In this document: positions 56,335 to 64,000 of the stretch, piece after piece | How positions within the stretch are numbered: the stretch's first letter is position 1 | Layout: every line of letters starts with the position of its first letter | Assembly (NCBI GenBank): GCA_036498265.1 | Contig: DASYFT010000030.1 | Coordinates: 1 to 64,000, forward strand | Source of the DNA: Palsa-744 sp036498265 | GTDB lineage: Bacteria; Actinomycetota; Thermoleophilia; Solirubrobacterales; Solirubrobacteraceae | Length of the DNA: 64,000 nt | Direction: 5' to 3' | Position numbers and translations under genes: made by a program | Notes under the pieces: model-generated | Seen by the model: only the letters and a program-made list of their open reading frames with translations | Databases searched by the model: none | What the model was told of the DNA's origin: nothing

Positions 56335-57732
56335 CGCGCCGAGCCCGAAGAGCAGCGCCGGGTAGGAGACGCAGGCGCTCGCTATCAGCACTCCCAGGGG
56401 CGCACCGAGGGCCCGGAGCGCTGCGAGCTCGCCGCCGAGCAGGGCGGCTGCGAGCACCGTCCGACCCAGCCGGCCGATGTGGGGACGCCCGAGCTGCAGC
56501 CGCCGGAGGATCAGCATCGAGGTGCACACGAACACGACGACCTCTGTGGCCAGCGTCATCCACGCCGCGGCCATGAAGCCGTAGACAGGGACCAGCAGCA
56601 GGTTGCCGATCAGGTTCACCGCCAGCGCCAGCAGGCTGACCCGGACCAGCCGGCTCTGCATCCCCATCGTCACCAGCAGGTTGCCGTTGAGGTAGCCCAT
56701 GCAGATGAAGACGAAGGCGCCGAACAGGACGGGCAGAGCCGGAGCCGCTGACTCGAAGCTGGGGCCGAAGAGGAACACGACGGACGGCTTCGCCGCGACG
56801 ATCGTGAACGCCAGGGCGCCGAGCGAGGCGATCGCCAGCAACTCGGCCGTCAGGCGCGCCGTGCGAAGCATCCGGTCCCTGTCGTCCGGCCACGATGCCG
56901 CCATCACCGGCGCCAGCGTGGTGAGGATCGAGATCGGGATGAAATGGGACTGCTCGACGATGTTGTACACGCTGCTGTAGAGCCCGGCTGCGCTGCTGCC
57001 GACCGTCGTGTAGACGATCAGCTGATCGATCCGTGCGTAGGCGATCACGAGCATCCCTGCTATGCCGAGCGGTATCGCCTCGCGCAGCAGGTACCCGAGC
57101 CTGGCTGTCGAGGGCCGCGGCCACGTGTCCGCAAGGCGCAACGCGCCCACCGACTGCACGACCGTGCCGATCGCGGTCGTGACGGTCATCGCGATCGCGA
57201 GCGCAACCATGCCGCCGCCCTGCCAGAAGATGATCGCCACGGCGCCACCCCAGAGCAGGCTGCGGAGCGTCAGGACGAGCATCGGAACGAGGTTGTTGAC
57301 CCGGAGCCGGAACAGCATGAGCAGCGGCCCCGCGCCGCTGAAGGGCATCGTCACGATCAGGATCAGCCCGGCGATCAGCATCTGCTGGCTGCGCTCCAGC
57401 ACGGCGATCGCAACGATCGACAGGAGGATGACCGGGACGGTCATGGTCAGGCGCATCATCAGCGCGGCGCTGATCCACTCGTGCTCGCGCTCCGGATCCC
57501 GGGCCGCCTCGCGCAGCGCCACGCCTTCCATGCCGAAGTTCGCGAAGTAGCCGACGAGCGTGAGGATGACGAAGATCGTCGACCACTGGCCGTAGCCGGA
57601 GCTTCCGAGCGTGCGCACCACCAGGGCGGTGACCACGACCCCCAGCGCCAGGTTGAGGATCCGCACGACGACCTGCATGAGGATGTCGCGGGCGGCGCGC
57701 TGCCGTGTCGCATGGCGGGCTAGTGTCGGCAT
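56284..57732 (-). CDS. Polysaccharide flippase (Wzx-like, MATE/MVF superfamily)
   Basis: A 482-aa protein from ATG 57730-57732 with about 14 helices. It shows the polysaccharide-synthesis flippase layout: ARDILMQVVVRILNLALGVVVTALVVRTLGSSGYGQW at the start, FANFGMEGVALREAARDPE in the first cytoplasmic loop, and VAYARIDQLIVYTTVGSSAAGLYSSVYNIVEQ mid-sequence. It should move lipid-linked repeat units across the membrane for the Wzy-like polymerase at 49530. It is convergent with the 55141 glycosyltransferase, with a 51-base 3' overlap. Confidence 0.9.
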   Translation of the reverse strand: MPTLARHATRQRAARDILMQVVVRILNLALGVVVTALVVRTLGSSGYGQWSTIFVILTLVGYFANFGMEGVALREAARDPEREHEWISAALMMRLTMTVPVILLSIVAIAVLERSQQMLIAGLILIVTMPFSGAGPLLMLFRLRVNNLVPMLVLTLRSLLWGGAVAIIFWQGGGMVALAIAMTVTTAIGTVVQSVGALRLADTWPRPSTARLGYLLREAIPLGIAGMLVIAYARIDQLIVYTTVGSSAAGLYSSVYNIVEQSHFIPISILTTLAPVMAASWPDDRDRMLRTARLTAELLAIASLGALAFTIVAAKPSVVFLFGPSFESAAPALPVLFGAFVFICMGYLNGNLLVTMGMQSRLVRVSLLALAVNLIGNLLLVPVYGFMAAAWMTLATEVVVFVCTSMLILRRLQLGRPHIGRLGRTVLAAALLGGELAALRALGAPLGVLIASACVSYPALLFGLGALGLDDVRIVIGRERLA

Positions 57733-57957
57733 TGGCACCACGTCCGGTTCGGGCGCTACCCACAGTATCCTTCCGCCCCCGCCGGCCCGTGCCATCAGGG
57801 TGTGGCGGCCTGCGGAGGCCCTCAAGCGTCCGCGGCCCGGTGCCGATAGCGCCTATACCATGGAGGTGTCCCGAGGCCAGGCTCGAGACGGCTTGGCGGG
57901 CACCGCGGTTGGCGCGCCAGCAGACCAGACCGGCGAACGAAAGGGAAGGAAGCAGAC

Positions 57958-58935
57958 GTGAGCGAGACGACCTTGATCACGGGTGGCAGCGGCTACATCG
58001 GATCGCTGCTGGCCCGAGAGCTGCTCGAGGCCGGACGCGAGGTACGCGTTCTGGACTCCCTGCTGCACGGCCAGGATGACATCGCCGCCGAGCAGGAACA
58101 GGCGGGGATCGAGGTGATCCGGGCCGACATCCGCGACGCCGACGCTCGCAGGAGGGCCCTCACAGGGGCGCACTCGGTCGTCCATCTCGCCGCGATCGTC
58201 GGCGATCCGGCGTGCGCCCGCGACCCGCAGGCCTCCGACGAGGTGAACGTCCAGGCGACGCGCGAGCTCGTGGCCGACGCCGCGCAGGCGGGGGTGGAGC
58301 GACTGGTGTTCGCGTCGACCTGCTCCAACTACGGCCGGATGGCGGACCCCACGATGCCGATCACCGAGGACGGCGAGCTCAGCCCGGTGTCGCTCTACGC
58401 TGAGCAGAAGGTGGGCATGGAGAAGCTGATCCTCGGCGGCGGCGCCAACGGCGTCCAACCGACGTGCCTGCGGTTCGCAACCGTCTACGGCGTCGGGCGG
58501 CGGATGCGCTTCGACCTGACCGTCAACGAGTTCACGCGCGAACTGTGGGCCGACCGCGAGCTCGAGGTCTTCGGCGAGCAGTTCTGGCGACCCTACATCC
58601 ACGTCCGCGATGCCGGCCGTGCGGTGCGGACCGTCCTCGAGGCGCCCGCCGAGAAGGTGAGCGGCCGGGTGTTCAACGCTGGGCGCTCGGGCGAGAACTA
58701 CCGCAAGCTCGACCTCGTGGAGGAGATCCGCAAGCAGACCGACCGCGGAAGCGTCTCCTACGTCCACCGCGACGAGGACCCGCGCGACTACAAGGTCAGC
58801 TTCGACAGGATCCGCTCGGAGCTCGGGTTCGAGACGCTGATGACGGTCCCCGATGGGATCGCCGAGATCATGGGCGCTCTCGAGGCCGGGGACTTCGGGG
58901 ATCCGTTCCAGGGCCGCTACCGGAACGTTCCCTGA
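57958..58935 (+). CDS. NAD-dependent epimerase/dehydratase (extended SDR, nucleotide-sugar)
   Basis: A 325-aa protein from GTG 57958, with AAGGAA about 8 bases upstream. The Rossmann site is LITGGSGYIGSLLARELL, the active serine/threonine region is FASTCSNYGRM, and the catalytic YxxxK is Tyr147-Lys151 (SLYAEQK). RPYIHVRDAGRAVRTVLEAP is typical of sugar-nucleotide SDRs. It likely epimerises or dehydrates an NDP-sugar that is then aminated by the two DegT enzymes immediately downstream; the exact reaction cannot be read from sequence. Confidence 0.92.
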   Translation: MSETTLITGGSGYIGSLLARELLEAGREVRVLDSLLHGQDDIAAEQEQAGIEVIRADIRDADARRRALTGAHSVVHLAAIVGDPACARDPQASDEVNVQATRELVADAAQAGVERLVFASTCSNYGRMADPTMPITEDGELSPVSLYAEQKVGMEKLILGGGANGVQPTCLRFATVYGVGRRMRFDLTVNEFTRELWADRELEVFGEQFWRPYIHVRDAGRAVRTVLEAPAEKVSGRVFNAGRSGENYRKLDLVEEIRKQTDRGSVSYVHRDEDPRDYKVSFDRIRSELGFETLMTVPDGIAEIMGALEAGDFGDPFQGRYRNVP

Positions 58936-58963
58936 GCCGGCGGCTCGCTGGCGTACGGACCGC

Positions 58964-60118
58964 ATGGCAACGGCGACCGACTCCTTTCCGCAGCTGCCGC
59001 TGTTCGACCTGCGGCTCGAGCCTCAGGACCTGCAGGCGGTCGCCGAGACGCTGCGCTCGGGCTGGCTGACGCTCGGCCCCCGCACGGCGGAGTTCGAGCA
59101 GGCGTTCGCCGAGCACCTCGGCGCTCGTCACGCCATCGCCGTATCGAGCTGCACGGCGGCGCTGCACCTTGCCTATCTCGCCGCCGGGGCCGGTCCCGGC
59201 GACGAGGTGATCGTGCCGTCGTTCACGTTCGCCGCGACGGCCGCCGCGGCCCTCTACTGCGGCGCCACGCCGGTGTTCGCCGACATCACCTCCCGGGAGC
59301 GCCCGAGCCTCGACCCCGAGGAGGTCGAGCGCCGCATCACCCCCCGCACGAAGGCCGTGTGCGTGGTGCACTACGCCGGCTACGCCGCGCGCGTCGACCG
59401 CCTTCGCGAGATCTGCGACGCCAACGGCATCGCGCTGATCGAGGACGTCGCCCATGCGCCCAGCGCGACCCTGGGCTCTCGCAAGCTCGGCACCTGGGGC
59501 CTTGCCGGCGCCTTCAGCTTCTTCTCGAACAAGGTGCTCTCGGTCGGCGAGGGCGGGCTGCTGTCGACGGACAGCGACGAGGTCGCGGCCTTCGTCAGGT
59601 CGCGCCGCTCCCACGCGATGACCAGCGGCACGTGGGACCGGCACACCGGACGCACCGACACCTATGACGTCACCGACCTCGGCTTCAACTACCGGCTCGA
59701 CGAGCCACGGGCGGCTCTCCTGCTCTCCCGCCTGCAGCGCCTCGAGTCGGAAATCGAGCGCAGGCGCGAGCTCACCGTTCGCTACCGCCGACTGCTCGCC
59801 GAGGTGGACGGGATCATCGTGCCGTTCGACGACGCCGACGTGCCCAGCTCGTCCTGCTACGTGATCCCGATCATGATCGAGCAGGACGGCCGCCAGGCCG
59901 AGGTGAGCGAGCGGCTGCGGGAGCGCGGGATCCAGACGAGCATCTTCTATCCGGCGATCCACCGCTTCAGCGCTTACCGCGAGCGCTTCCCGGACGTGTC
60001 TCTGCCGGTCACCGAGCTGGCGTCGCGCACGGAGCTGACGCTGCCGTTCTACCCGCACATGAGCAACGACGACCAGGACCGCGTCGCCACGGCGCTGGCG
60101 GAGGCGGTGGCCCGGTGA
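58964..60118 (+). CDS. DegT/DnrJ/EryC1/StrS aminotransferase, copy 1
   Basis: A 384-aa PLP enzyme of the sugar-aminotransferase family from ATG 58964. It has HAIAVSSCTAALHLAYLAAGAGPGDEVIVPSFTF, ALIEDVAHAP (PLP-binding Asp) and the Schiff-base Lys190 in SFFSNKVLSVGEGG. RGIQTSIFYPAIHRFSAYR near the C-terminus is typical. It should aminate a keto-sugar nucleotide. It overlaps copy 2 by 4 bases and follows the epimerase by 28 bases. Confidence 0.93.
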   Translation: MATATDSFPQLPLFDLRLEPQDLQAVAETLRSGWLTLGPRTAEFEQAFAEHLGARHAIAVSSCTAALHLAYLAAGAGPGDEVIVPSFTFAATAAAALYCGATPVFADITSRERPSLDPEEVERRITPRTKAVCVVHYAGYAARVDRLREICDANGIALIEDVAHAPSATLGSRKLGTWGLAGAFSFFSNKVLSVGEGGLLSTDSDEVAAFVRSRRSHAMTSGTWDRHTGRTDTYDVTDLGFNYRLDEPRAALLLSRLQRLESEIERRRELTVRYRRLLAEVDGIIVPFDDADVPSSSCYVIPIMIEQDGRQAEVSERLRERGIQTSIFYPAIHRFSAYRERFPDVSLPVTELASRTELTLPFYPHMSNDDQDRVATALAEAVAR

Positions 60119-61260
60119 GCGACTGGCGGGTACCGCTGACCGACGTCGAGATCTCCGAGCAGGACGTACAGGCGGTGCTCGACTGCCTCGACTCGGGCTG
60201 GCTGACCATGGGACCCCGAACGCAGGCCTTCGAGCAGGCCCTGGCCGGCTACGTGGGCTCTCCGCACGCGATCACCGTCTCGAGCGGCACCGCCGCGCTC
60301 CACCTCGCCTGCCTGGCGGCGGGGATCGGGCCGGGCGACGAGGTCATCGTTCCGGCGTTCACGTTCGTAGCCAGCGCATCGGCCGCACGCTACGTCGGGG
60401 CGGAGCCGGTGCTCTGCGACGTCACCAGCCCCCTGTCGTTCAACATCGACGTCGAGGACGTGGAACGTCGCATCACCTCCCGCACCCGTGCCGTGATCGC
60501 CGTCCACTTCTGCGGTTATCCAGCCGACCTTGCGGCGCTGCGGGAGCTCTGCGACGACCGCGGGTTGGTGCTGATCGAGGATTGCGCACAGGCGATCGGC
60601 GCGCACTTCGACGGCAGCGGACGCCGCGTCGGCACCGTCGGCGAGCTCGGCGCGTTCAGCTTCTTCTCCAAGAAGCAGCTCTGCGTCGGCGAGGGCGGGA
60701 TGGTGACGACCGCCGAAGAGCCGCTTGCCGAGCGCGTGCGCCTGCTTCGCTCCCACGCGATGACGAGCAGCACCTGGGACCGCCACCGGGGGCACGACCC
60801 CGCGTATGACGTCGTGGACGTCGGCTTCAACTTCCGCATCGACGAGCCGCGGGCCGCCCTCGGCATGAGCCGCCTCGAGCGGCTCGAGGACGCGATCGCG
60901 GCCCGGCGCGCGACCGTTCGCGCCTACCGCGAGCGGCTCGATGACATCCCCGGGATGCAGCTGCCCTTCGACGACGCCGCCGTCGAGCTGTCCTCGCATT
61001 TCGCCTTTCCCGTGCTGCTCGCTGATCGGCAGGCGCGCGACCGGTTCCGCGACGAGCTCAAGGCGAAGGGCATCCAGACGACCTGGTACCCGGCCCTGCA
61101 CACCTTCAGCGGATACCGCCGCTACGCCCCGCCGGAGGGACTTCCGCGGGCGCTGGAGGTCGCGGAGCGCCACTGCGCGCTGCCGCTCAGCTCGAGCATG
61201 GACGAGACGGCGGTCGACACCGTCGTCGAGGTCGTGCGCGAGACGCTCGCGCTCGTCTAG
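60115..61260 (+). CDS. DegT/DnrJ/EryC1/StrS aminotransferase, copy 2
   Basis: A 381-aa paralogue starting at GTG 60115 in a GTGA overlap. It has HAITVSSGTAALHLACLAAGIGPGDEVIVPAFTF, LIEDCAQAIGAH and the Schiff-base Lys187 in SFFSKKQLCVGEGG. It shares the SHAMTS.TWDRH segment with copy 1, indicating a tandem duplication followed by divergence. Two aminotransferases suggest a diamino-sugar product or two alternative amino-sugars. Confidence 0.93.
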   Translation: MSDWRVPLTDVEISEQDVQAVLDCLDSGWLTMGPRTQAFEQALAGYVGSPHAITVSSGTAALHLACLAAGIGPGDEVIVPAFTFVASASAARYVGAEPVLCDVTSPLSFNIDVEDVERRITSRTRAVIAVHFCGYPADLAALRELCDDRGLVLIEDCAQAIGAHFDGSGRRVGTVGELGAFSFFSKKQLCVGEGGMVTTAEEPLAERVRLLRSHAMTSSTWDRHRGHDPAYDVVDVGFNFRIDEPRAALGMSRLERLEDAIAARRATVRAYRERLDDIPGMQLPFDDAAVELSSHFAFPVLLADRQARDRFRDELKAKGIQTTWYPALHTFSGYRRYAPPEGLPRALEVAERHCALPLSSSMDETAVDTVVEVVRETLALV

Positions 61261-61285
61261 CGTCGAACCTGCTCGGGTCTCACAT

Positions 61286-62014
61286 CTAGCCGTCGGGCGG
61301 GATGAGCCGGTGGCGCACCGACTCGAACTCCTCCTGCGCCTGCTCGTAGTCGTCGTGGCGGCCGATGTCCAGCCAGTAGTCGTCGCTCGGCCATGCGCGA
61401 ACCACGTCGCCGGCCGCGATCAGGCGGAGGATCAGGTCCGGGAAGTCCAGCCGCTCGCCCGGCTCGATGTGCCCGAGGGCCCGCGGCGCGAAGCAGTAGA
61501 CGCCCATGCTGGCCGTGAAGTCGATCGCCGGCTTCTCGTCGTAGCCGGTCAGGCGCGTGGGATCGCCGTCCTCGCCGAAGCGCAGGACGCCCAGCGACAC
61601 CTGGATGTGGCGGACCTTCGTGGCGATCGTCGCCGCCGCGTCGCCGGCCCGGTGACGTGCGAGCAGCGCCCCGTAGTCGATGTCGGTGAGGACGTCGCCG
61701 TTCATCACGAGCACGTGATCGTCGGCCAGACCGTCGATCAGCGCGAGCGCGCCGACCGTCCCCAGGGGATCGTGCTCGCGGTAGTAGTCGATCGGTATCC
61801 CGTAGGCCTCGCCGTCGCGGAAGAAGGCCTCGATCAGCTCCGCCAGGTAACCCGTGGCGATCGTGATGCGCTCGAAGCCGTGTGCCTTGAGCTGGCGCAC
61901 GACGATGTCGAGAACCGGGCGGTCGCCGATGGGCATCAGCGGCTTCGGCAGGACGGTCGTGTAGGGGCGCAGACGGGTCCCTTCCCCGCCGGCGAGGATC
62001 ACCGCGCGGTTCAC
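61286..62014 (-). CDS. Nucleotidyltransferase (NDP-sugar pyrophosphorylase-like)
   Basis: A 242-aa protein from GTG 62012-62014. It has the sugar-nucleotide pyrophosphorylase signature VILAGGEGTRLRPYTTVLPKPLMPIGDRPVLDIV, with the Mg/sugar motifs VLVMNGDVLTDIDYGAL and TGYDEKPAIDFTASMGVYCF. It would activate a sugar-1-phosphate with NTP, supplying a donor for the region's glycosyltransferases. It lacks an acetyltransferase tail. It is convergent with the second aminotransferase. Confidence 0.92.
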   Translation of the reverse strand: MNRAVILAGGEGTRLRPYTTVLPKPLMPIGDRPVLDIVVRQLKAHGFERITIATGYLAELIEAFFRDGEAYGIPIDYYREHDPLGTVGALALIDGLADDHVLVMNGDVLTDIDYGALLARHRAGDAAATIATKVRHIQVSLGVLRFGEDGDPTRLTGYDEKPAIDFTASMGVYCFAPRALGHIEPGERLDFPDLILRLIAAGDVVRAWPSDDYWLDIGRHDDYEQAQEEFESVRHRLIPPDG

Positions 62015-62134
62015 CTCCCGCTGCCGCCTTCTGGCTCCGGCGCTGTCATCGCGGTGAGGATACGTGGCGGCGCCGTCGGCTCGGTTGCCAGGTCGTAGCG
62101 GCGCGGACGGCTTCTCGCGACTCGGCGCAGGCGC

Positions 62135-63319
62135 TCACGATCTGGCGATCACGTCGTCGTAGACCTCGGTGGTGAGGCCGGCCACCGCCGGCCAGGCGTA
62201 GCGCTCGCGGGCCAGCGCCCGGCCGCGCTCGCCCCGGCGCAGGCACTCCTCGGGGCCGGCCTCGATGCTGGCCAGGAGCGCCCGCGTGAGTGCATCCACG
62301 TCCGCGGCCGTGCAGATCCAGCCGGTCTCGCCGTCGATGACAGCCTCCACCATGCCGCCCCGCGGGTAGACGACCACCGGGCGGGCGAAGCCGTAGGCGA
62401 GCAGCAGCACGCCGCTCTGGCTGGCCGTCCGGTAGGGCAGCGCGACGGTGTCGGCGGCGGCGAAAAGCGTGGCCGCCTCGCGCATGTCGAGAAAGCCCTC
62501 GCGGAGGGTCACCCTCCCCTCGAGCCCGGCGGTGGCGAGCTCGTCCCGCACCTCCGCCAGTCCGCCGAGGTCCTGGCCGCCGATCAGCAGATGCAGCGAT
62601 GGCAGGCGCCTCACAGCCTCGACCAGGTCCGGAAGGCCCTTGTCGGTACGCAGCTGCCCGAACATGAGCGTGGCCGGCGCCAGCTCGGGGATCCCCAGCG
62701 CGGCGCGCGCCTGCGCGCGGTCTGCGCCGCCTCCACGGCTCGCCAGGCCGCCATACTCGCCGTGCGGGATGACCACCGCCCCGTCACGCCATCCGGCGAG
62801 CCGTCCGAGGTCCGCCTGCGTGTGGACGATCGTCCGGGCTGTGAGACGGCTGGTGAGCCGCGCCACGAGGTTCCGGGTGCGCAGGAACGCGCCGGCGTCC
62901 GGGCGCTCGAAGGTGTTGTGGGCCGTCTCGAGGAGAGGGGTGCCGGTCATGCGCAGGCAGGCGACCGCGACAAGGCCGATCTGGGGGACCTCCCAGCCCT
63001 GCGTGTGGACGACGTCCGCCCGCCTGGCGAGCCTCATCAGGCGCGGCAGAGCCAGCAGGAAGCGCAGGCCGTTGGCCACCCGCCCCAGCCCGTAACGGCG
63101 CAGCGCGCGTCCGAGCTGCGTGTCGCCGCGGACGTAGTGGAAGACGCGTCGGATGGTCACACCCTCGATCGGTGGGAAGGTGTGGTCCTCGGCGGTCGCC
63201 AGCGTGACGGCCCATCCTTCGGCGGCGAGGGCGCGGACGAGCTCGATCGTGTAGTCGGTCACGCCGCCGCGGCCGCCCTGCTCGATCATCAGCAGGCGTC
63301 GGCCGGGCGTGCCGCTCAT
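62135..63319 (-). CDS. GT4 glycosyltransferase
   Basis: A 394-aa protein from ATG 63317-63319, overlapping the upstream gene by 4 bases (ATGA). The start is RLLMIEQGGRGGVTDYTIEL. VVHTQGWEVPQIGLVAVACLRMTGTPLLETAHNTFER and TLMFGQLRTDKGLPDLVEAV mark the two domains; FAAADTVALPYRTASQSGVLLLAYGFARPVVVYPRGGMVEAV is the donor loop, where the usual GxxE is replaced by SQSG (a GT4 variant). It is co-translated with the following partial glycosyltransferase gene. Confidence 0.9.
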   Translation of the reverse strand: MSGTPGRRLLMIEQGGRGGVTDYTIELVRALAAEGWAVTLATAEDHTFPPIEGVTIRRVFHYVRGDTQLGRALRRYGLGRVANGLRFLLALPRLMRLARRADVVHTQGWEVPQIGLVAVACLRMTGTPLLETAHNTFERPDAGAFLRTRNLVARLTSRLTARTIVHTQADLGRLAGWRDGAVVIPHGEYGGLASRGGGADRAQARAALGIPELAPATLMFGQLRTDKGLPDLVEAVRRLPSLHLLIGGQDLGGLAEVRDELATAGLEGRVTLREGFLDMREAATLFAAADTVALPYRTASQSGVLLLAYGFARPVVVYPRGGMVEAVIDGETGWICTAADVDALTRALLASIEAGPEECLRRGERGRALARERYAWPAVAGLTTEVYDDVIARS

Positions 63320-64000
63320 CGCGGCGGCCGCGTGCCGCGATCGCTCGCGGCCACCGCGCCGTTCAGCAGGCCCTCGAGCAGCTCTGCGACGACGGGTGCG
63401 GCATAGATGCGCTCGGCATACGCGCGCGCCGCCGCGCCATCGCGGGCGATCCGCTGCGGATCGTCGAGATAGCGCGCGAGCAGCGGCAGCAGGGCCTCGG
63501 GGTCGTTCTCGGGCGAGGCGATCGCCCCGAACTCGGGGCGGATCATGTCGGAGACGCCCTCCGCGCCCGTCGACAGGCAGGGTCGCGAGGCCAGCATTCC
63601 GAGGATCACGGCGCGCGGAGCCCCCTCGGTCGGGCTCGGGCAGAAGACGGACACGTCGAAGGCGGAAAGCACGTCGGGGACCTCCGCGCCCGGGGTCGGG
63701 ATGAAATGGGCGCGACCGTCGAGTGGTCCCGCGAGCGAGCGCAGTTCGGACTCCGTCTCGCCGTCGCCGGCAAGGATCAGGTGCGCTCGAGGATCCTCGA
63801 GCTCGAGCACGGCGCGGACGACCACGTCGTTGCGCTTCTTGGGGTGGAAGCGCGATATGCAGCCGACGACGAACGCGTCCGCCGGTATTCCGAGCCGGTC
63901 GCGCACCCTCGAGCGCCCCTCCTCGCTGAAGCGGATCTCCTCCGTCCTCAGGACGTTCGGGACCACGACGATGCTCGACGCGTCGACCCCGACCTCCGCG
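63316..64000 (-). CDS. GT4 glycosyltransferase, 5' end outside window
   Basis: About 228 C-terminal codons are visible; the N-domain lies beyond 64000. The frame continues upstream of the apparent GTG, so this is a partial gene. Motifs: IVVVPNVLRTEEIRFSEEGR, DAFVVGCISRFHPKKRNDVVVRAVL, ILAGDGETESELRSLAG, and CPSPTEGAPRAVILGMLASRPCLSTGAEGVSDM, a donor loop in which the first Glu of E-x7-E is retained. It overlaps the 62135 gene by 4 bases. Confidence 0.88.
   Translation of the reverse strand, partial: AEVGVDASSIVVVPNVLRTEEIRFSEEGRSRVRDRLGIPADAFVVGCISRFHPKKRNDVVVRAVLELEDPRAHLILAGDGETESELRSLAGPLDGRAHFIPTPGAEVPDVLSAFDVSVFCPSPTEGAPRAVILGMLASRPCLSTGAEGVSDMIRPEFGAIASPENDPEALLPLLARYLDDPQRIARDGAAARAYAERIYAAPVVAELLEGLLNGAVAASDRGTRPPR

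Noticed and set aside
1..64000. CRISPR arrays, insertion sequences or prophage
   Set aside because: No regularly spaced repeats with unique spacers, no transposase or terminal inverted repeats, and no phage structural genes; the holin-family gene belongs to a chromosomal envelope operon.

Overview
The window is high-GC, gene-dense bacterial DNA. The actinobacterial-type aconitase, the DUF3618/holin/DUF4235 envelope genes, GTG and TTG starts, and several very large secreted proteins with Ig-like or choice-of-anchor repeats suggest a Thermoleophilia-type actinobacterium (Solirubrobacterales-like). That placement is an inference from gene content; no rRNA is present. One tRNA gene (tRNA-Ser, CGA) is visible. 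I see no insertion sequence, prophage or CRISPR array.

Layout. 1-6.5 kb (minus): aconitase (3' end outside the window), a secreted Ig-repeat metallophosphoesterase and a coiled-coil protein with 33-bp repeats. 6.6-9.8 kb (plus): a SnoaL-like protein, a TetR regulator with an MFS exporter carrying matching operator-like sites, and a flavin-reductase-like protein. 9.8-11.4 kb (minus): a three-gene envelope operon. 11.9-13.4 kb: a lipoprotein, a RibD/DHFR fragment and a GAF-GGDEF diguanylate cyclase. 13.5-21.4 kb (minus): a 997-aa exported repeat protein, then an ABC exporter, a GT39-type membrane glycosyltransferase and an atypical response regulator. 21.6-25.5 kb: tandem S51 peptidases, a rhodanese gene with an in-frame TGA, and a YetF-like pair. 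25.5-43 kb: large secreted proteins (two related PQQ-like propellers, an S15-type hydrolase, a subtilase and an unknown Glu/Lys-rich protein) mixed with YihY/DUF4235, an AI-2E-family permease, tRNA-Ser, tadA and lhgO. 43-64 kb: an exopolysaccharide/glycan region on both strands, with eight GT4-type glycosyltransferases, an O-antigen ligase, a Wzz/BY-kinase, a flippase, an NDP-sugar epimerase, two DegT aminotransferases, a nucleotidyltransferase and a secreted glycoside hydrolase.

How it fits together. The 43-64 kb genes would make NDP-(amino)sugars, assemble repeat units, flip, polymerise and control length, and trim them outside the cell. A leader that resembles a cyclic-di-GMP-I riboswitch precedes the glycoside hydrolase. 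Together with the diguanylate cyclase at 12.4-13.4 kb, this suggests c-di-GMP control of the extracellular matrix.

The observation most worth following is the rhodanese gene at 23.7-24.4 kb. Its frame is interrupted only by a TGA, at the position where I recall related proteins having a cysteine. A perfect 8-bp hairpin follows at a distance compatible with a bacterial SECIS element. It may encode a selenocysteine-containing sulfurtransferase, or it may be a fresh nonsense mutation.
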